From contig CAJXTU010000013.1 in NCBI GenBank assembly GCA_913060865.1, positions 1-63,287 on the forward strand: 63,287 bases of DNA, written 5' to 3'. The DNA is from an uncultured Cycloclasticus sp. (GTDB taxonomy: Bacteria > Pseudomonadota > Gammaproteobacteria > Methylococcales > Cycloclasticaceae). Both the position numbers and the translations under genes were made by a program. Positions 49,073 to 58,106 of the stretch are shown piece after piece; position 1 is the stretch's first letter, and each line of letters starts with the position of its first letter. Under the pieces are notes generated by a model, which was given only the letters and a program-made list of their open reading frames with translations, had not been told where the DNA came from and made no database searches.

Positions 49073-51001
49073 ATGAGTGACTTACTACTCACCGGCTTAT
49101 CAGGTTTAACCGCCTTTAGAAGCGTGCTTGATACAACCGGCCATAATATAGCCAATGTATCAACAGAAGGGTACAGTCGTCAGCGTGTTGAGCTAGATGC
49201 AAATAACCCACAACTAGCGGGCGCGGGCTATTTGGGTTCAGGGGTTAATGCAACCAACGTAAGCAGGCTTTACGATAGTTTTTTAAGTACACAACTAAGA
49301 AGCAGTAGTGCAGCTGCGTCAGAATTAGATAGTTACTTAAGTTTTGCCAGTCAAGTTGATGGCGCTTTAGGTAATGAAAATATTGGCTTAAGTTCGGCCT
49401 TGCAAGATTTTTTTAATGCCGTTCAAGCTGTAGCGGATGACCCAACATCTATTCCAGCAAGACAAGTGTTGCTAACAGAAGGAGAGGTGTTAGAAAATCG
49501 ATTTGGTACGTTAGATCAGCTATTTAACGATATAAGTACTCAGGTTAGAGGTTCCTTGCAAGATAATATTAACGAGGTTAATACGCTTTCTGAAAACATT
49601 GCTTTTATGAACAATAAAATTTCCATTGCACTGGGTAGCTCAGATGGGAATTTGCCAAATGATTTGCTTGATCAGCGCGATAAATTAATTGATGACCTAT
49701 CCAAGCTGGTTAATGTGCGGACCAATGAGCAAGAAAACGGTGCAGTTAATGTTTTTATCGGCAATGGACAGACGCTAGTCCTAGGCAATACGAGTAATAC
49801 ATTAGCATTACAACCCTCTCCGTTAGACCCAAACTCAGTTGATATCGTATTTCAACAAAGTGGTGCTAATACAGTTATCACCCAATTTATGACCGGGGGT
49901 GAGATAGGTGGGACCCTACGTTTTAAAGACGAGGTGTTAGATGAGGCAGTCCATAGGTTGGGTGAAATTGCCATTGGATTGTCGTATTCAGTTAATGAGC
50001 AACATACTAATGGTATAGACCTAGATGGTGAGCAAGGTCTGAATTTTTTTAGCAATGTCAGCATAACGCACATTAAAGCTGACACTAATGCGGGCTCTTT
50101 GGCGGTTAATATTTCCGATCCATCGCAAATAAGCAATAGCGATTACCGTGTAACAACTGATGGGACAGTGCTTCCGAATACAACGTATACCATTACTCGG
50201 TTGTCTGATAACTCATCCATAAATGGCGTCATTGCTTCTGGAAGCTCAATCGATTTTGATGGGCTAACATTCGATTTATCATCGGTAAATGTCAACAATG
50301 AATATAACGTGATTAACCCAACGCGTTATGCGGCTGAGAACTTTTCATTAGCGTTAACCGATCCTCGCGACATCGCCGTTGCTCTTCCAGTGGTTTCAGA
50401 GGAAACGATTGCCAACTCAGGAACAGGCGGATTGAGTGATATTGGTATAAGTGGCTTATCTACGGCATCCTTATCTGCCAGTGTTGTATTAACCTATGAC
50501 GACACACTAAAACAATATACCGTCAGCAATGCTACGGGCGGCCCGTTGGTTTACGATGCCACTGCAAACAGCGGCAATAACTATACCGTTAATGTAGCTG
50601 GTTTTGGTGATATTAGCTTCACACTAACAGGCCAACCTGATGACGGTGATTCATTCTCATTGGTTGATAATGCGGGTGGTATTGGTGATAACCGCAACGC
50701 GCACTTTCTTAGCGGCTTGCAAACGAGCTTAACCTTGTCGGGTGGCACGGCCTCATTCCAAGATGTGTATGGTCAAGTTGTTGCCGATGTGGGCCGTCGT
50801 ACCCAATCGGCTGAAATAAACGGAGCCGCACAAAATGGCTTGTTGGCACAAACCATTGCATCAAAAGATGCGGTCAGTGGCGTCAGTTTAGATGAAGAGG
50901 CGGCTAATCTCATTCGTTTTCAACAGGCTTATCAAGCAGCTAGCCAAGTGGTGTTAACCTCTCGTACGATTTTCGATACCCTTTTAGGAGCCTTCAGATA
51001 A
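49073..51001 (+). CDS. flgK: Flagellar hook-filament junction protein FlgK
   Basis: First hook-associated protein, 642 aa. N-terminal LTGLSGLTAFRSVLDTTGHN and NIANVSTEGYSRQRVELDAN and C-terminal SLDEEAANLIRFQQAYQAAS match the family ends. The length is above the enteric form (~550) because of an enlarged central domain. Its stop overlaps the flgL start (TAATG). Confidence 0.95.
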   Translation: MSDLLLTGLSGLTAFRSVLDTTGHNIANVSTEGYSRQRVELDANNPQLAGAGYLGSGVNATNVSRLYDSFLSTQLRSSSAAASELDSYLSFASQVDGALGNENIGLSSALQDFFNAVQAVADDPTSIPARQVLLTEGEVLENRFGTLDQLFNDISTQVRGSLQDNINEVNTLSENIAFMNNKISIALGSSDGNLPNDLLDQRDKLIDDLSKLVNVRTNEQENGAVNVFIGNGQTLVLGNTSNTLALQPSPLDPNSVDIVFQQSGANTVITQFMTGGEIGGTLRFKDEVLDEAVHRLGEIAIGLSYSVNEQHTNGIDLDGEQGLNFFSNVSITHIKADTNAGSLAVNISDPSQISNSDYRVTTDGTVLPNTTYTITRLSDNSSINGVIASGSSIDFDGLTFDLSSVNVNNEYNVINPTRYAAENFSLALTDPRDIAVALPVVSEETIANSGTGGLSDIGISGLSTASLSASVVLTYDDTLKQYTVSNATGGPLVYDATANSGNNYTVNVAGFGDISFTLTGQPDDGDSFSLVDNAGGIGDNRNAHFLSGLQTSLTLSGGTASFQDVYGQVVADVGRRTQSAEINGAAQNGLLAQTIASKDAVSGVSLDEEAANLIRFQQAYQAASQVVLTSRTIFDTLLGAFR

Positions 51002-52236
51002 TGGTCGATAGAATCTCAACAAGTCTTGCGCAGCAACTAGGCATTAATACCATTTTGTTGCAGCAAGCGCAGGTCAACCAAAGTCAGCAACAAATTTCAT
51101 TGGGTAAGCGTATTCTTACGCCAGCTGATGACCCATCGGGTGCGGCGCAGATTTTAGATTTCAATCAATCGATCAGCCGTATTACACAGTTCCAAACAAA
51201 TATAAATTACGCCGAAAGTCGTTTGGAATTATCAGATGGCACCTTGCAAAATGTCACCAACAGTTTGCAGCGTGTCCGTGAGTTGGCGGTACAAGGATTT
51301 AACGATACCAATACAGCGACAGATCGGCAGTCAATCGCTGAAGAAATGTTTCAGCGTTTAGATGAAATCATCGCATTAGCTAATACAAAAGATGCTAATG
51401 GAGATTATTTATACGCGGGTTTTAAAGGGCAAACGCAGGCAGTAACAGGCTCGGCTGAAACGGGCGTGTTTAGTTTTCAAGGCGACCAAGGGCAGCGACT
51501 TATTCAAATTGGTGAAGGCAGAACCGTTGCCGATGGGAATACCGGTGCAGAAATATTCTTTAATTTGCAAGATCAAAACGGCAATCCTGAAGATATGTTT
51601 AGTACGCTTTATAACCTAGCGACGGATTTAGCGACAAATAGGCCAGCAGCAGAAGAGACTGTTTTAACGTTTGATCCAGTAACGTTACCATTGGACGCAG
51701 AAACATTATCAGTTAATGGCATTGTTTATGAATTCGATACTGGAGGAGTAGTTACGGCACCTAATATTGCCGTTGATATTTCATTGGCAGCAAATGGTGA
51801 TGATATAGCGGCTGCTTTGCAGGGGGTGATAGCTGCAAATGATTTGAGCGTCACTGCGGTAGCAACGAATAACCAGGTTGTTATAACCGCCAACACGCTA
51901 GGTGAGGACGAGCTAACTATCGATGCATCGACTACAAGCACTGCTAGTGCAACAAGCGTATCCATTCCTTTATATGATCACTTGGATCAATTGGATACAG
52001 CCTTAAATCGTATTTTAGATGTACGCTCTCAAATTGGCGCAAGGCTTAATGTTATCGATAGTCAAAACGAAATCAACCAAGATTTCTTATTGAGTATTAA
52101 AAGCACAAAGTCGCAGATTGAAGACCTAGATATGGCAGAAGCCATCAGTCGGTTTAATTTACAAATAGTCGGTCTGCAAGCCGCGCAACAATCGTTCGTA
52201 AAAGTACAAAACTTATCGCTCTTTAATTTATTGTAA
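51001..52236 (+). CDS. flgL: Flagellar hook-filament junction protein FlgL
   Basis: Second junction protein, 411 aa, flagellin-like at both ends. N-terminal NQSQQQISLGKRILTPADDPSGAA and C-terminal DMAEAISRFNLQIVGLQAAQ are diagnostic. A central inserted domain (about residues 215-320) rich in Ala, Val, Thr and Asp makes it longer than the ~317-aa enteric form. Confidence 0.95.
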   Translation: MVDRISTSLAQQLGINTILLQQAQVNQSQQQISLGKRILTPADDPSGAAQILDFNQSISRITQFQTNINYAESRLELSDGTLQNVTNSLQRVRELAVQGFNDTNTATDRQSIAEEMFQRLDEIIALANTKDANGDYLYAGFKGQTQAVTGSAETGVFSFQGDQGQRLIQIGEGRTVADGNTGAEIFFNLQDQNGNPEDMFSTLYNLATDLATNRPAAEETVLTFDPVTLPLDAETLSVNGIVYEFDTGGVVTAPNIAVDISLAANGDDIAAALQGVIAANDLSVTAVATNNQVVITANTLGEDELTIDASTTSTASATSVSIPLYDHLDQLDTALNRILDVRSQIGARLNVIDSQNEINQDFLLSIKSTKSQIEDLDMAEAISRFNLQIVGLQAAQQSFVKVQNLSLFNLL

Positions 52237-52247
52237 TAAATGAAACC

Positions 52248-52277
52248 GTCGGTTGGTGGTTAAGCATGAACCCCAAC
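52248..52277 (+). repeat. REP-like palindromic element, copy 1
   Basis: GGTTGGTGGTTAAGCATGAA followed by CCCCAACA forms an imperfect hairpin of the GTTGGGG/CCCCAAC type. It belongs to the same family as the copies at 52951, 53117, 53160, 57922 and 58001, and lies 12 bases after the flgL stop. Confidence 0.75.
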
Positions 52278-52292
52278 AAAATAAGCTAGAAT

Positions 52293-52327
52293 AAACCCAA
52301 ACCCAAACCCAAACCCAAACCCAAACC
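52293..52327 (+). repeat. AAACCC hexamer microsatellite
   Basis: Five perfect AAACCC units and a sixth partial one (AAACC), directly before the ribosome-binding site of the RAYT gene. It is prone to slippage and could change the distance between promoter and gene. Confidence 0.95.
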
Positions 52328-52345
52328 GTTAAAAGGAATTAACGT

Positions 52346-52876
52346 ATGCAATACCGACGAGCAGACATAAAAGGCGCAACATATTTCTTCACCGTCAATT
52401 TAGCTAACCGTAAAAAGACCGCATTGGTGGACAACATTGACGCGTTACGAGAAAGTATTCGAACAGTAAAAAACCGGCACCCCTTTAAAATAGATGCAAT
52501 GGTCATTATGCCAAACCATTTGCACGCAATGTTGACCTTGCCAGAAGGTGATAACGATTACGCAACGCGTTGGTCGTTAATTAAATCAGGGTTTTTACGC
52601 CAAATACCAAAAATAGAAAGCATAAGCCCAAGCCGTGCAACGAAAGGCGAACGAGGCATTTGGCAGCGACGTTATTGGGAGCATTGTATTCGTGACGATA
52701 GAGATTATGAAGCACACGTTAATTACATACATGACAACCCCGTTAAACACGGTTATGTTAAACATGCCGTTGATTGGCCGTATTCCAGCATTCATCAACA
52801 TATAAAGAGTGGATATATTAATAAAGAGAGGGGGAATGGGCATAAAGAAGATAAAAAGAGGGTTTGGGGCGAATAA
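52346..52876 (+). CDS. REP-associated tyrosine transposase (RAYT, Y1/HUH family)
   Basis: A 176-aa single-strand transposase-like protein of the Y1 class. The HUH motif is in VIMPNHLHAML, and the probable catalytic Tyr is in VNYIHDNPVKHGYV. The N-terminal YRRADIKGATYFFTVN is typical of the family (DUF1568/Y1_Tnp). RAYTs are usually single-copy domesticated genes that spread short REP palindromes. REP-like copies lie on both sides here, so gene and substrate are found together. It interrupts the flagellar genes between flgL and fliC without breaking either. Confidence 0.92.
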   Translation: MQYRRADIKGATYFFTVNLANRKKTALVDNIDALRESIRTVKNRHPFKIDAMVIMPNHLHAMLTLPEGDNDYATRWSLIKSGFLRQIPKIESISPSRATKGERGIWQRRYWEHCIRDDRDYEAHVNYIHDNPVKHGYVKHAVDWPYSSIHQHIKSGYINKERGNGHKEDKKRVWGE

Positions 52877-52950
52877 TCAAGGTGGCGTATATATTGAAGC
52901 ACAAAAAAATATTGGGTTTAATGTTCAACCCCAAATGACAGTAAATGAAC

Positions 52951-53188
52951 CGTAGGTTGGCGGTGAGGCACGAACTCCAAAAATTTGAACAATCAACGAA
53001 TATTCAAAAACCAATGTAACCGATTATTGGGCTTCGCAAGCTCAGTAACTGCTCCTGCGTTACTCTACCTCCTGCGTCCATGCAGTCGTCAGCACCAACC
53101 TAAAATAAATCATGATGTTGGGTTTCGTAAACTCAGCGCCAACCTACATAAGTGCAATCGTAGGTTGGGGTGAAGAATGAACCCCAAC
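52951..53188. repeat. REP-like repeat cluster upstream of fliC
   Basis: Copies of one palindromic family: GTAGGTTGGCGGTGAGGCAC from 52952; a partial copy TTGGGCTTCGCAAGCTCAGT from 53027; an inverted copy running from GTTGGGTTTCG to CCAACCTAC at 53117-53147; and a direct copy GTAGGTTGGGGTGAAGAATG from 53160, ending CCCCAAC at 53188. The last two face each other 12 bp apart, a BIME-like pair. A 29-base segment starting AACTGCTCCTGCG (53047-53075) recurs exactly at 58072-58100. No gene was recognised in 52877-53388 apart from the fliC promoter. Confidence 0.85.
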
Positions 53189-53267
53189 AATCACCCCCCG
53201 ATATTGTAAAAAAAAGGTGATGAAAGTCACGGTTTGGCGTTATCCAACAAATCTTCTAAATAAACCC

Positions 53268-53294
53268 TAAAGAATATTTTTATGGCGCCGATAC
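53268..53294 (+). promoter_or_regulatory. Sigma28 (FliA) promoter of flagellin
   Basis: TAAAGAAT, exactly 11 bp, then GCCGATAC. Five of eight -35 bases, including TAAAG, and seven of eight -10 bases match the FliA consensus. It lies 94 bases before the fliC ATG, leaving a long leader. Confidence 0.88.
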
Positions 53295-53388
53295 CTTTAT
53301 CGGAGGCGGTGAATATCTAGCGACAGTAAAAGATATATCCGTCATGTTTAGAAAAAAGTAAGCGTTAAGCTTACATAGGAGCAATAAA

Positions 53389-55275
53389 ATGCCTCAATTT
53401 ATTAATAGTAATATAGCGTCTTTAACGGCGCAAAGAAATTTAAACACATCTCAAAGTGATTTAAATACATCATTACAAAGACTCTCTTCCGGGTTACGTA
53501 TTAACAGCGCGAAAGACGATGCTGCCGGCCTTGCTATTTCAGAGCGTTTCACTACGCAAATTCGTGGTTTAAACCAAGCGTCACGAAATGCTAACGATGC
53601 TATTTCATTATCGCAAACAGCTGAAGGTGCGTTGGGCGAAATCGGTAACAACTTACAACGTATTCGTGAATTAGCGGTTCAATCAGCTAATGCCACCAAC
53701 TCAAACTCTGATAGAGCAGCGTTAAACTTAGAAGTTCAACAACGTTTAGCGGAAATTGATCGAGTTTCTAGCCAAACATCGTTTAATGGTCAAAAAATTC
53801 TAGATGGTACGTTTGGTTCTGCTCAGTTCCAAGTGGGTGCAAATGTGGGCGAAACAATTAGCCTTGACCTTTCAACAAGCACACGTCAAGCAGACTTAGG
53901 TGCAGTTGCAACGGCAACATCAGTTGATTTAACAACTGTTATTTCAGCGGGTACCGCAGCTGTTACGGGCTCAGCTGCAACTTATACATTTGATGCTACT
54001 AATTTAATTGCCGATTACAGTACTATAGCTGCAGTTGCTGGTTCAGATACAGTTGACTTTTCAACCGGAACACCATCTGTTGGTGACACCGTCACAGTTA
54101 ATGGCGTTGTATTCACATTAGCAGATGCTACAGGTGCTAGTACTGTAGATAGCGCAACGGCAGTAACAGTTAACGTGGATTTCAGTAATGGTGCATCGGC
54201 GCAAGATGCAGTGGATGATTTTGTTACTGCATTTGGTTTAGCGGTAACTGATGCAGGTAGTACTGGAACAGGGACTGCCTTAACAGGCTTGAGTGCAGCG
54301 AATGCAGGTGGAACAAGCACTACAGCAACCATATCTGATACAGCTGCTGGTTTAGCGGCAACAGTTGGAAGAACTGTTGCTGCTTCTGATGCGACGGTTG
54401 CTCAAGATGTAACAGGTTCTGATGCGGATACTTCAGCCAATAGAATATTTACAATTGATGACGCGGATGGTGATGCTGCAGTGACTGTGACACTAAGTAC
54501 AAACATTACTAGTGCTACAGATTTACAAGGTGTGATTAATGCTGCACGAACAGGTACTGAATTTGCAGCGAGTGTGAGTGGTACAGAAATTACTCTAACT
54601 GATGATACTAATTTTACAGGAAGTTTTACAATTGGTGGTACTAACGCTACATTAATCACTGACGAACTTGTTAGTACAACGGCTGGTGTTACAGATGTTC
54701 CCTTAGTTGCTGGAAACAGTGTTACAGTTGCAGCTGACTTTAGTATCCAGATTGGCTCTGGAACAGCGGCTGCAGTAGCTGACGCAACATACTCAACCGT
54801 GCAAAGCTTAGTTGATGCGGTTAATTCTGCATTGGGCGGTAATGGTGAAGCTGTACTAAATGATGATAATACATTGAGTATTATTGCGAATGATACGGTG
54901 GCTGTTACAGGTACAGTGGGTAATACAACACTTGGTTTGGCAGCATCAACAGCAGTTAGTGGTAGTTTGACAACAGCAGCTGTTGATACGGTGGCAAATT
55001 CTGAAACAACCATTCGTCAAGTAGATTCTGCTTTATCAGCGGTGAGTTCATTACGAAGCACCTTTGGTGCGATTCAAAACCGTTTTGAGTCTACCATTGC
55101 TAACTTGGCAAGTACGACTGAAAACTTAAGTGCTGCGCGTTCACGTATTCAAGATGCTGACTTTGCTTCAGAAACGGCAGCGTTAACTAGAGCGCAAATT
55201 CTGCAACAAGCAGGTGTGTCGATTTTGTCTCAAGCTAACTCGTTACCACAAAACGTATTGGCCTTATTGCAATAA
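53389..55275 (+). CDS. fliC: Flagellin
   Basis: Filament subunit, 628 aa. The D0/D1 N-terminal part has [20 protein letters not shown] and [20 protein letters not shown]; the C-terminal part has [20 protein letters not shown]-like [17 protein letters not shown] and ends [10 protein letters not shown]. The exposed middle (about 172-545) is large, made mainly of Ala, Thr, Val, Asp, Ser and Gly. It contains no Lys, Cys, Trp or Met by eye, hence is acidic; only the conserved N-terminal part carries Lys. A good ribosome-binding site (TAGGAGC) precedes the ATG. No second flagellin gene is present in the window. Confidence 0.95.
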   Translation: MPQFINSNIASLTAQRNLNTSQSDLNTSLQRLSSGLRINSAKDDAAGLAISERFTTQIRGLNQASRNANDAISLSQTAEGALGEIGNNLQRIRELAVQSANATNSNSDRAALNLEVQQRLAEIDRVSSQTSFNGQKILDGTFGSAQFQVGANVGETISLDLSTSTRQADLGAVATATSVDLTTVISAGTAAVTGSAATYTFDATNLIADYSTIAAVAGSDTVDFSTGTPSVGDTVTVNGVVFTLADATGASTVDSATAVTVNVDFSNGASAQDAVDDFVTAFGLAVTDAGSTGTGTALTGLSAANAGGTSTTATISDTAAGLAATVGRTVAASDATVAQDVTGSDADTSANRIFTIDDADGDAAVTVTLSTNITSATDLQGVINAARTGTEFAASVSGTEITLTDDTNFTGSFTIGGTNATLITDELVSTTAGVTDVPLVAGNSVTVAADFSIQIGSGTAAAVADATYSTVQSLVDAVNSALGGNGEAVLNDDNTLSIIANDTVAVTGTVGNTTLGLAASTAVSGSLTTAAVDTVANSETTIRQVDSALSAVSSLRSTFGAIQNRFESTIANLASTTENLSAARSRIQDADFASETAALTRAQILQQAGVSILSQANSLPQNVLALLQ

Positions 55276-55288
55276 GATCGTTGGTTTT

Positions 55289-55320
55289 AATACCGGCTTT
55301 ATGAATTTAAAGCCGGTATT
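55289..55320 (+). terminator. Hairpin after flagellin gene
   Basis: A 12-bp perfect inverted repeat AATACCGGCTTT / AAAGCCGGTATT with an 8-base loop lies 13 bases after the fliC stop. It lacks a T-run (AACCTA follows). It may therefore act as an mRNA-stabilising or partial terminator that keeps fliC above flaG-fliD. Confidence 0.6.
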
Positions 55321-55340
55321 AACCTAACCAGGAGGTAGTT

Positions 55341-55748
55341 ATGGAAACATTAAATTTAGTAAACTTGACGGCAAAGGCGGCAACGCCTGCGGCGTCTAAT
55401 GTTGCCGTATCAACTGATCGTGTTATTGCTCAAAAGTTTAATAATCAGCCAGATGTTGGCCAAACAGTGCCGGAAGAGGCAAAGGAAAGTCAGCCTTCGT
55501 TAGTGCAAAAGATTGAAGAGTCGGTGAGTGATTTGAACAGTTTCGTTCAAAATGTACAGCGAGGTATTCAATTTAGTGTGCAAGAGGAAACGGGTCGTTC
55601 CATTATTACTGTAACGGATAAGGAGTCGGGAGATGTCATCCGTACCTTTCCTTCAGAAGATGTTTTGGCAATGGCTGCTTATTTAGCTGAAAACAAGGCG
55701 CAATCAGAAGAGGTGGCTCGTGGTTTGTTGGTTAATTCTAATGCATAG
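55341..55748 (+). CDS. flaG: FlaG family protein
   Basis: A 135-aa protein with the FlaG domain in the C-terminal half (LNSFVQNVQRGIQFSVQEET, VTDKESGDVIRTFPSEDVL). In polarly flagellated bacteria FlaG affects filament length. A near-perfect AGGAGGT precedes the ATG. It lies between fliC and fliD, its usual place in Vibrio and Pseudomonas. Confidence 0.92.
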   Translation: METLNLVNLTAKAATPAASNVAVSTDRVIAQKFNNQPDVGQTVPEEAKESQPSLVQKIEESVSDLNSFVQNVQRGIQFSVQEETGRSIITVTDKESGDVIRTFPSEDVLAMAAYLAENKAQSEEVARGLLVNSNA

Positions 55749-55802
55749 GAGGCAAGGTTTTTGCATAGTACCTTTTAGGTTTATGTAAATTAGGAATCCA
55801 TT

Positions 55803-57185
55803 ATGACAATTTCATCTGCAGGGATTGGGTCTGGAATAGATATTAGCACGTTGATTACTCAGCTAGTAGAAGCTGAGGGTGTTGATAAAGCTAACAGACT
55901 TAATTTGAATGAGGCCGAATATCTAGGTGATATTTCGGCTTTTGGTTCGTTGAAAAGTTCGTTATCTATTTTTCAAACGGCAGTTCAAGATTTGCAAGAT
56001 GTAACAGATTTTCAAGTGAGGTCTGCTTCATCAAGCGATGATGAAATTTTTACTGCAACAGCAGATGAAACAGCGGATGTGTCGCAATATGGCATTGAAG
56101 TGGTTCAGTTAGCGCAGGCACACAAGTTAATCACGACAGATGGATTTGCCGATACAGATGCTATAGGGGAAGGTACCCTTACGTTTACGCAGGGTGCCGA
56201 CTCTTTTTCTTTAGATATCAGTGATACAGATACGTTAACGGATGTTAGGGATGCCGTTAACGCAGCCAGTGATAATACGGGGGTTTCTGCGTCTATTATT
56301 AATGTAGATGCGGGTCAACAGTTGGTTTTTACTGCAACGTCAACGGGTTTGGATAATGCGATAACGGTGACAGCCGTTGATGGCGATGGTCAAAACACGG
56401 ATGAGTTTGGTTTATCTCGATTAGTCAATGCACAATTAAATACACCGACCGCAGCTCAAGATGGTCAAATTAAAGTAGATGGCCAATTAATTAGTAGTGA
56501 TGACAATACGTTTACTGACGTGGTAGATGGTATTACGATCAATGCTGTTTCAGTAGGGGCAGGTGAGCAATTAAAAGTTACCGAAGACCGAGAGGCGATA
56601 ACATTTAAAATTGATACGTTCATTGCAAACTATAATGGCTTGGTTGATACCTTCAATGCGCTCGGTTCATACGATGCAGCGACAGAAGCAGCAGGGCTGT
56701 TATTAGGGGATTCTACTTTACGAGGTATTAGTGCCTCAATTAGACAAGAAATCTCTTCATCTGTTACGGGGCTTTCAGGGTCTTTTAGTACGTTAGCAGA
56801 GTTGGGTATAACAACAGATGAAAATGGAAAGCTAAGTTTAAATAGCGAGACATTAAATAACGCGTTGGATAGTGACTTTGACCAAATTGGGCAATTATTC
56901 ACCGCTAGTAATGGTATTGCTAATAATTTAGACACAGTGATAGAAGGCTACATTGGTTCTAATGGAATAATTGACTCTAGAACAGCTGGTATACAGGTTA
57001 GTGTAGATGATCTTGTTGATCAACGAGAAGCGTTAGATAGACGGTTAGTGTCCTTAGAAAGCAGATTATTGGCTCAATTTACAGCAATGGATATCATTGT
57101 GAGTTCTTTGCAAAATCAAAGTAATTTTTTAACACAGCAACTGGCTAATTTGCCGGGTGTATATAAACCAAACCAAAATAATTAA
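55803..57185 (+). CDS. fliD: Flagellar filament cap protein FliD
   Basis: A 460-aa cap protein (HAP2). The N-terminal ISSAGIGSGIDISTLITQLV and the C-terminal Leu/Gln-rich coil (FTAMDIIVSSLQNQSNFLTQ) are typical of FliD_N and FliD_C. It forms the distal cap under which flagellin folds. The genes fliS and fliT follow. Confidence 0.95.
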   Translation: MTISSAGIGSGIDISTLITQLVEAEGVDKANRLNLNEAEYLGDISAFGSLKSSLSIFQTAVQDLQDVTDFQVRSASSSDDEIFTATADETADVSQYGIEVVQLAQAHKLITTDGFADTDAIGEGTLTFTQGADSFSLDISDTDTLTDVRDAVNAASDNTGVSASIINVDAGQQLVFTATSTGLDNAITVTAVDGDGQNTDEFGLSRLVNAQLNTPTAAQDGQIKVDGQLISSDDNTFTDVVDGITINAVSVGAGEQLKVTEDREAITFKIDTFIANYNGLVDTFNALGSYDAATEAAGLLLGDSTLRGISASIRQEISSSVTGLSGSFSTLAELGITTDENGKLSLNSETLNNALDSDFDQIGQLFTASNGIANNLDTVIEGYIGSNGIIDSRTAGIQVSVDDLVDQREALDRRLVSLESRLLAQFTAMDIIVSSLQNQSNFLTQQLANLPGVYKPNQNN

Positions 57186-57210
57186 AGTACATTTATAATC
57201 GGAGAATCAT

Positions 57211-57606
57211 ATGAATGGTGCAATAGCGTTAAAACAATATCAACAAATGGGTGCACATGGCGGTGTGATGGATGCATCACCACATAAATTGATACAAATG
57301 CTATTAGATGGCGCTTTGTCTAGAATACTGTCTGCAAAAAGCGCTTTAAAGCAGAATGAAGTGGCTAAGAAAGGCGAGCAGATTGGTAGTGCTATTTCAA
57401 TTATTGAAGGGCTTAGAGCCAGTTTAGATTTTAACCAGGGTGGCGAAATTTCAAAAAACTTAGATGCGCTTTATGAGTATATTAACCATGTTTTATTACA
57501 GGCTAATATTAAAAATGACGCTGCTTTGCTTGATGAAGCAGGCAAGTTATTAAGCGAAATTAAAATGGGTTGGGATGCGATAGACCCTAATGCAGCGCAA
57601 CGTTAA
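57211..57606 (+). CDS. fliS: Flagellin export chaperone FliS
   Basis: A 131-aa helical chaperone that binds the flagellin C-terminus. Family motifs are ALKQYQQMGAHGGVMDASPH, KLIQMLLDGALSRI and the EGLRASLDFNQGGEISKNLD region. It follows fliD by 25 bp. Confidence 0.95.
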   Translation: MNGAIALKQYQQMGAHGGVMDASPHKLIQMLLDGALSRILSAKSALKQNEVAKKGEQIGSAISIIEGLRASLDFNQGGEISKNLDALYEYINHVLLQANIKNDAALLDEAGKLLSEIKMGWDAIDPNAAQR

Positions 57607-57612
57607 TTATTA

Positions 57613-57921
57613 ATGACGAGCGATTTACAAAAACTGCTAAACATTATTGCAGATACGAAAAAGCTGATTGAATTAGCAGAAGAAGGCGAGTGGGATACAG
57701 TTGTAGAGCTTGAGAACACGCGAGATATTGCTATAAAAAAGCTGTTTGATTCAAAACCAGACATTGAACCTTCAAAACTCGCTGAGGGTATTCAATTTGT
57801 TTTAGATAAAAATAAAATACTCACAAAATATTCCCTTAGCCAACGGGACAGTATTCGCATGGAAATATCAAATGCAGGACATGCGCATAAGGCGATTAAT
57901 GCTTATTTAACAACGGCATAA
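57613..57921 (+). CDS. fliT: FliT-like flagellar chaperone
   Basis: A 102-aa small helical protein. Similarity within FliT is always weak. The call rests on length, the pattern LIELAEEGEWDTVVELENTR typical of FliT, and position 6 bp after fliS. In other bacteria FliT binds FliD and holds it export-ready. It is the last flagellar gene; REP-like repeats start at the next base. Confidence 0.8.
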   Translation: MTSDLQKLLNIIADTKKLIELAEEGEWDTVVELENTRDIAIKKLFDSKPDIEPSKLAEGIQFVLDKNKILTKYSLSQRDSIRMEISNAGHAHKAINAYLTTA

Positions 57922-58100
57922 CTGGGGAGAAGAATGAACCCCAACAAACAATATTTAACCTATTGAGTTTGGAGTAGCTAATTGAGCCTAGAGTAGATTT
58001 TGTTGGGTTTCGCAAGCTTAACACCAACCTACAAGATTGGCTTTGATTTAGTTGGGCTTCATAAACTTGGGAACTGCTCCTGCGTTACTCTACCTCCTGC
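57922..58100. repeat. REP-like repeat cluster after fliT
   Basis: A direct copy CTGGGGAGAAGAATGAACCC, ending at 57945, begins at the base after the fliT stop. An inverted copy starting TGTTGGGTTTCGCAAGCTTA occupies 58001-58032. A degenerate TTGGGCTTC copy is at 58052. The 29-base segment at 58072-58100 is identical to 53047-53075. These mirror the cluster before fliC. Confidence 0.85.
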
Positions 58101-58106
58101 ACCCAT

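Noticed and set aside
52293-52327. AAACCC repeats as a telomere or replication end
   Set aside because: Only about six units are present, inside a chromosomal flagellar region. A simple microsatellite is sufficient explanation.
52985-53173. Small open frame between the RAYT gene and fliC
   Set aside because: It consists of REP-like repeat sequence in translation and has no ribosome-binding site.
52951-53188. Repeated palindromes considered as a CRISPR array
   Set aside because: Copies vary in sequence, orientation and spacing, no cas genes are present, and a RAYT gene lies next to them. They are REP-like elements.
54402-55013. Antisense 203-codon open frame within the flagellin gene
   Set aside because: Its Val/Ala/Ser-rich translation mirrors the Thr/Ala/Asp bias of flagellin on the other strand. 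It has no start context and no family resemblance.
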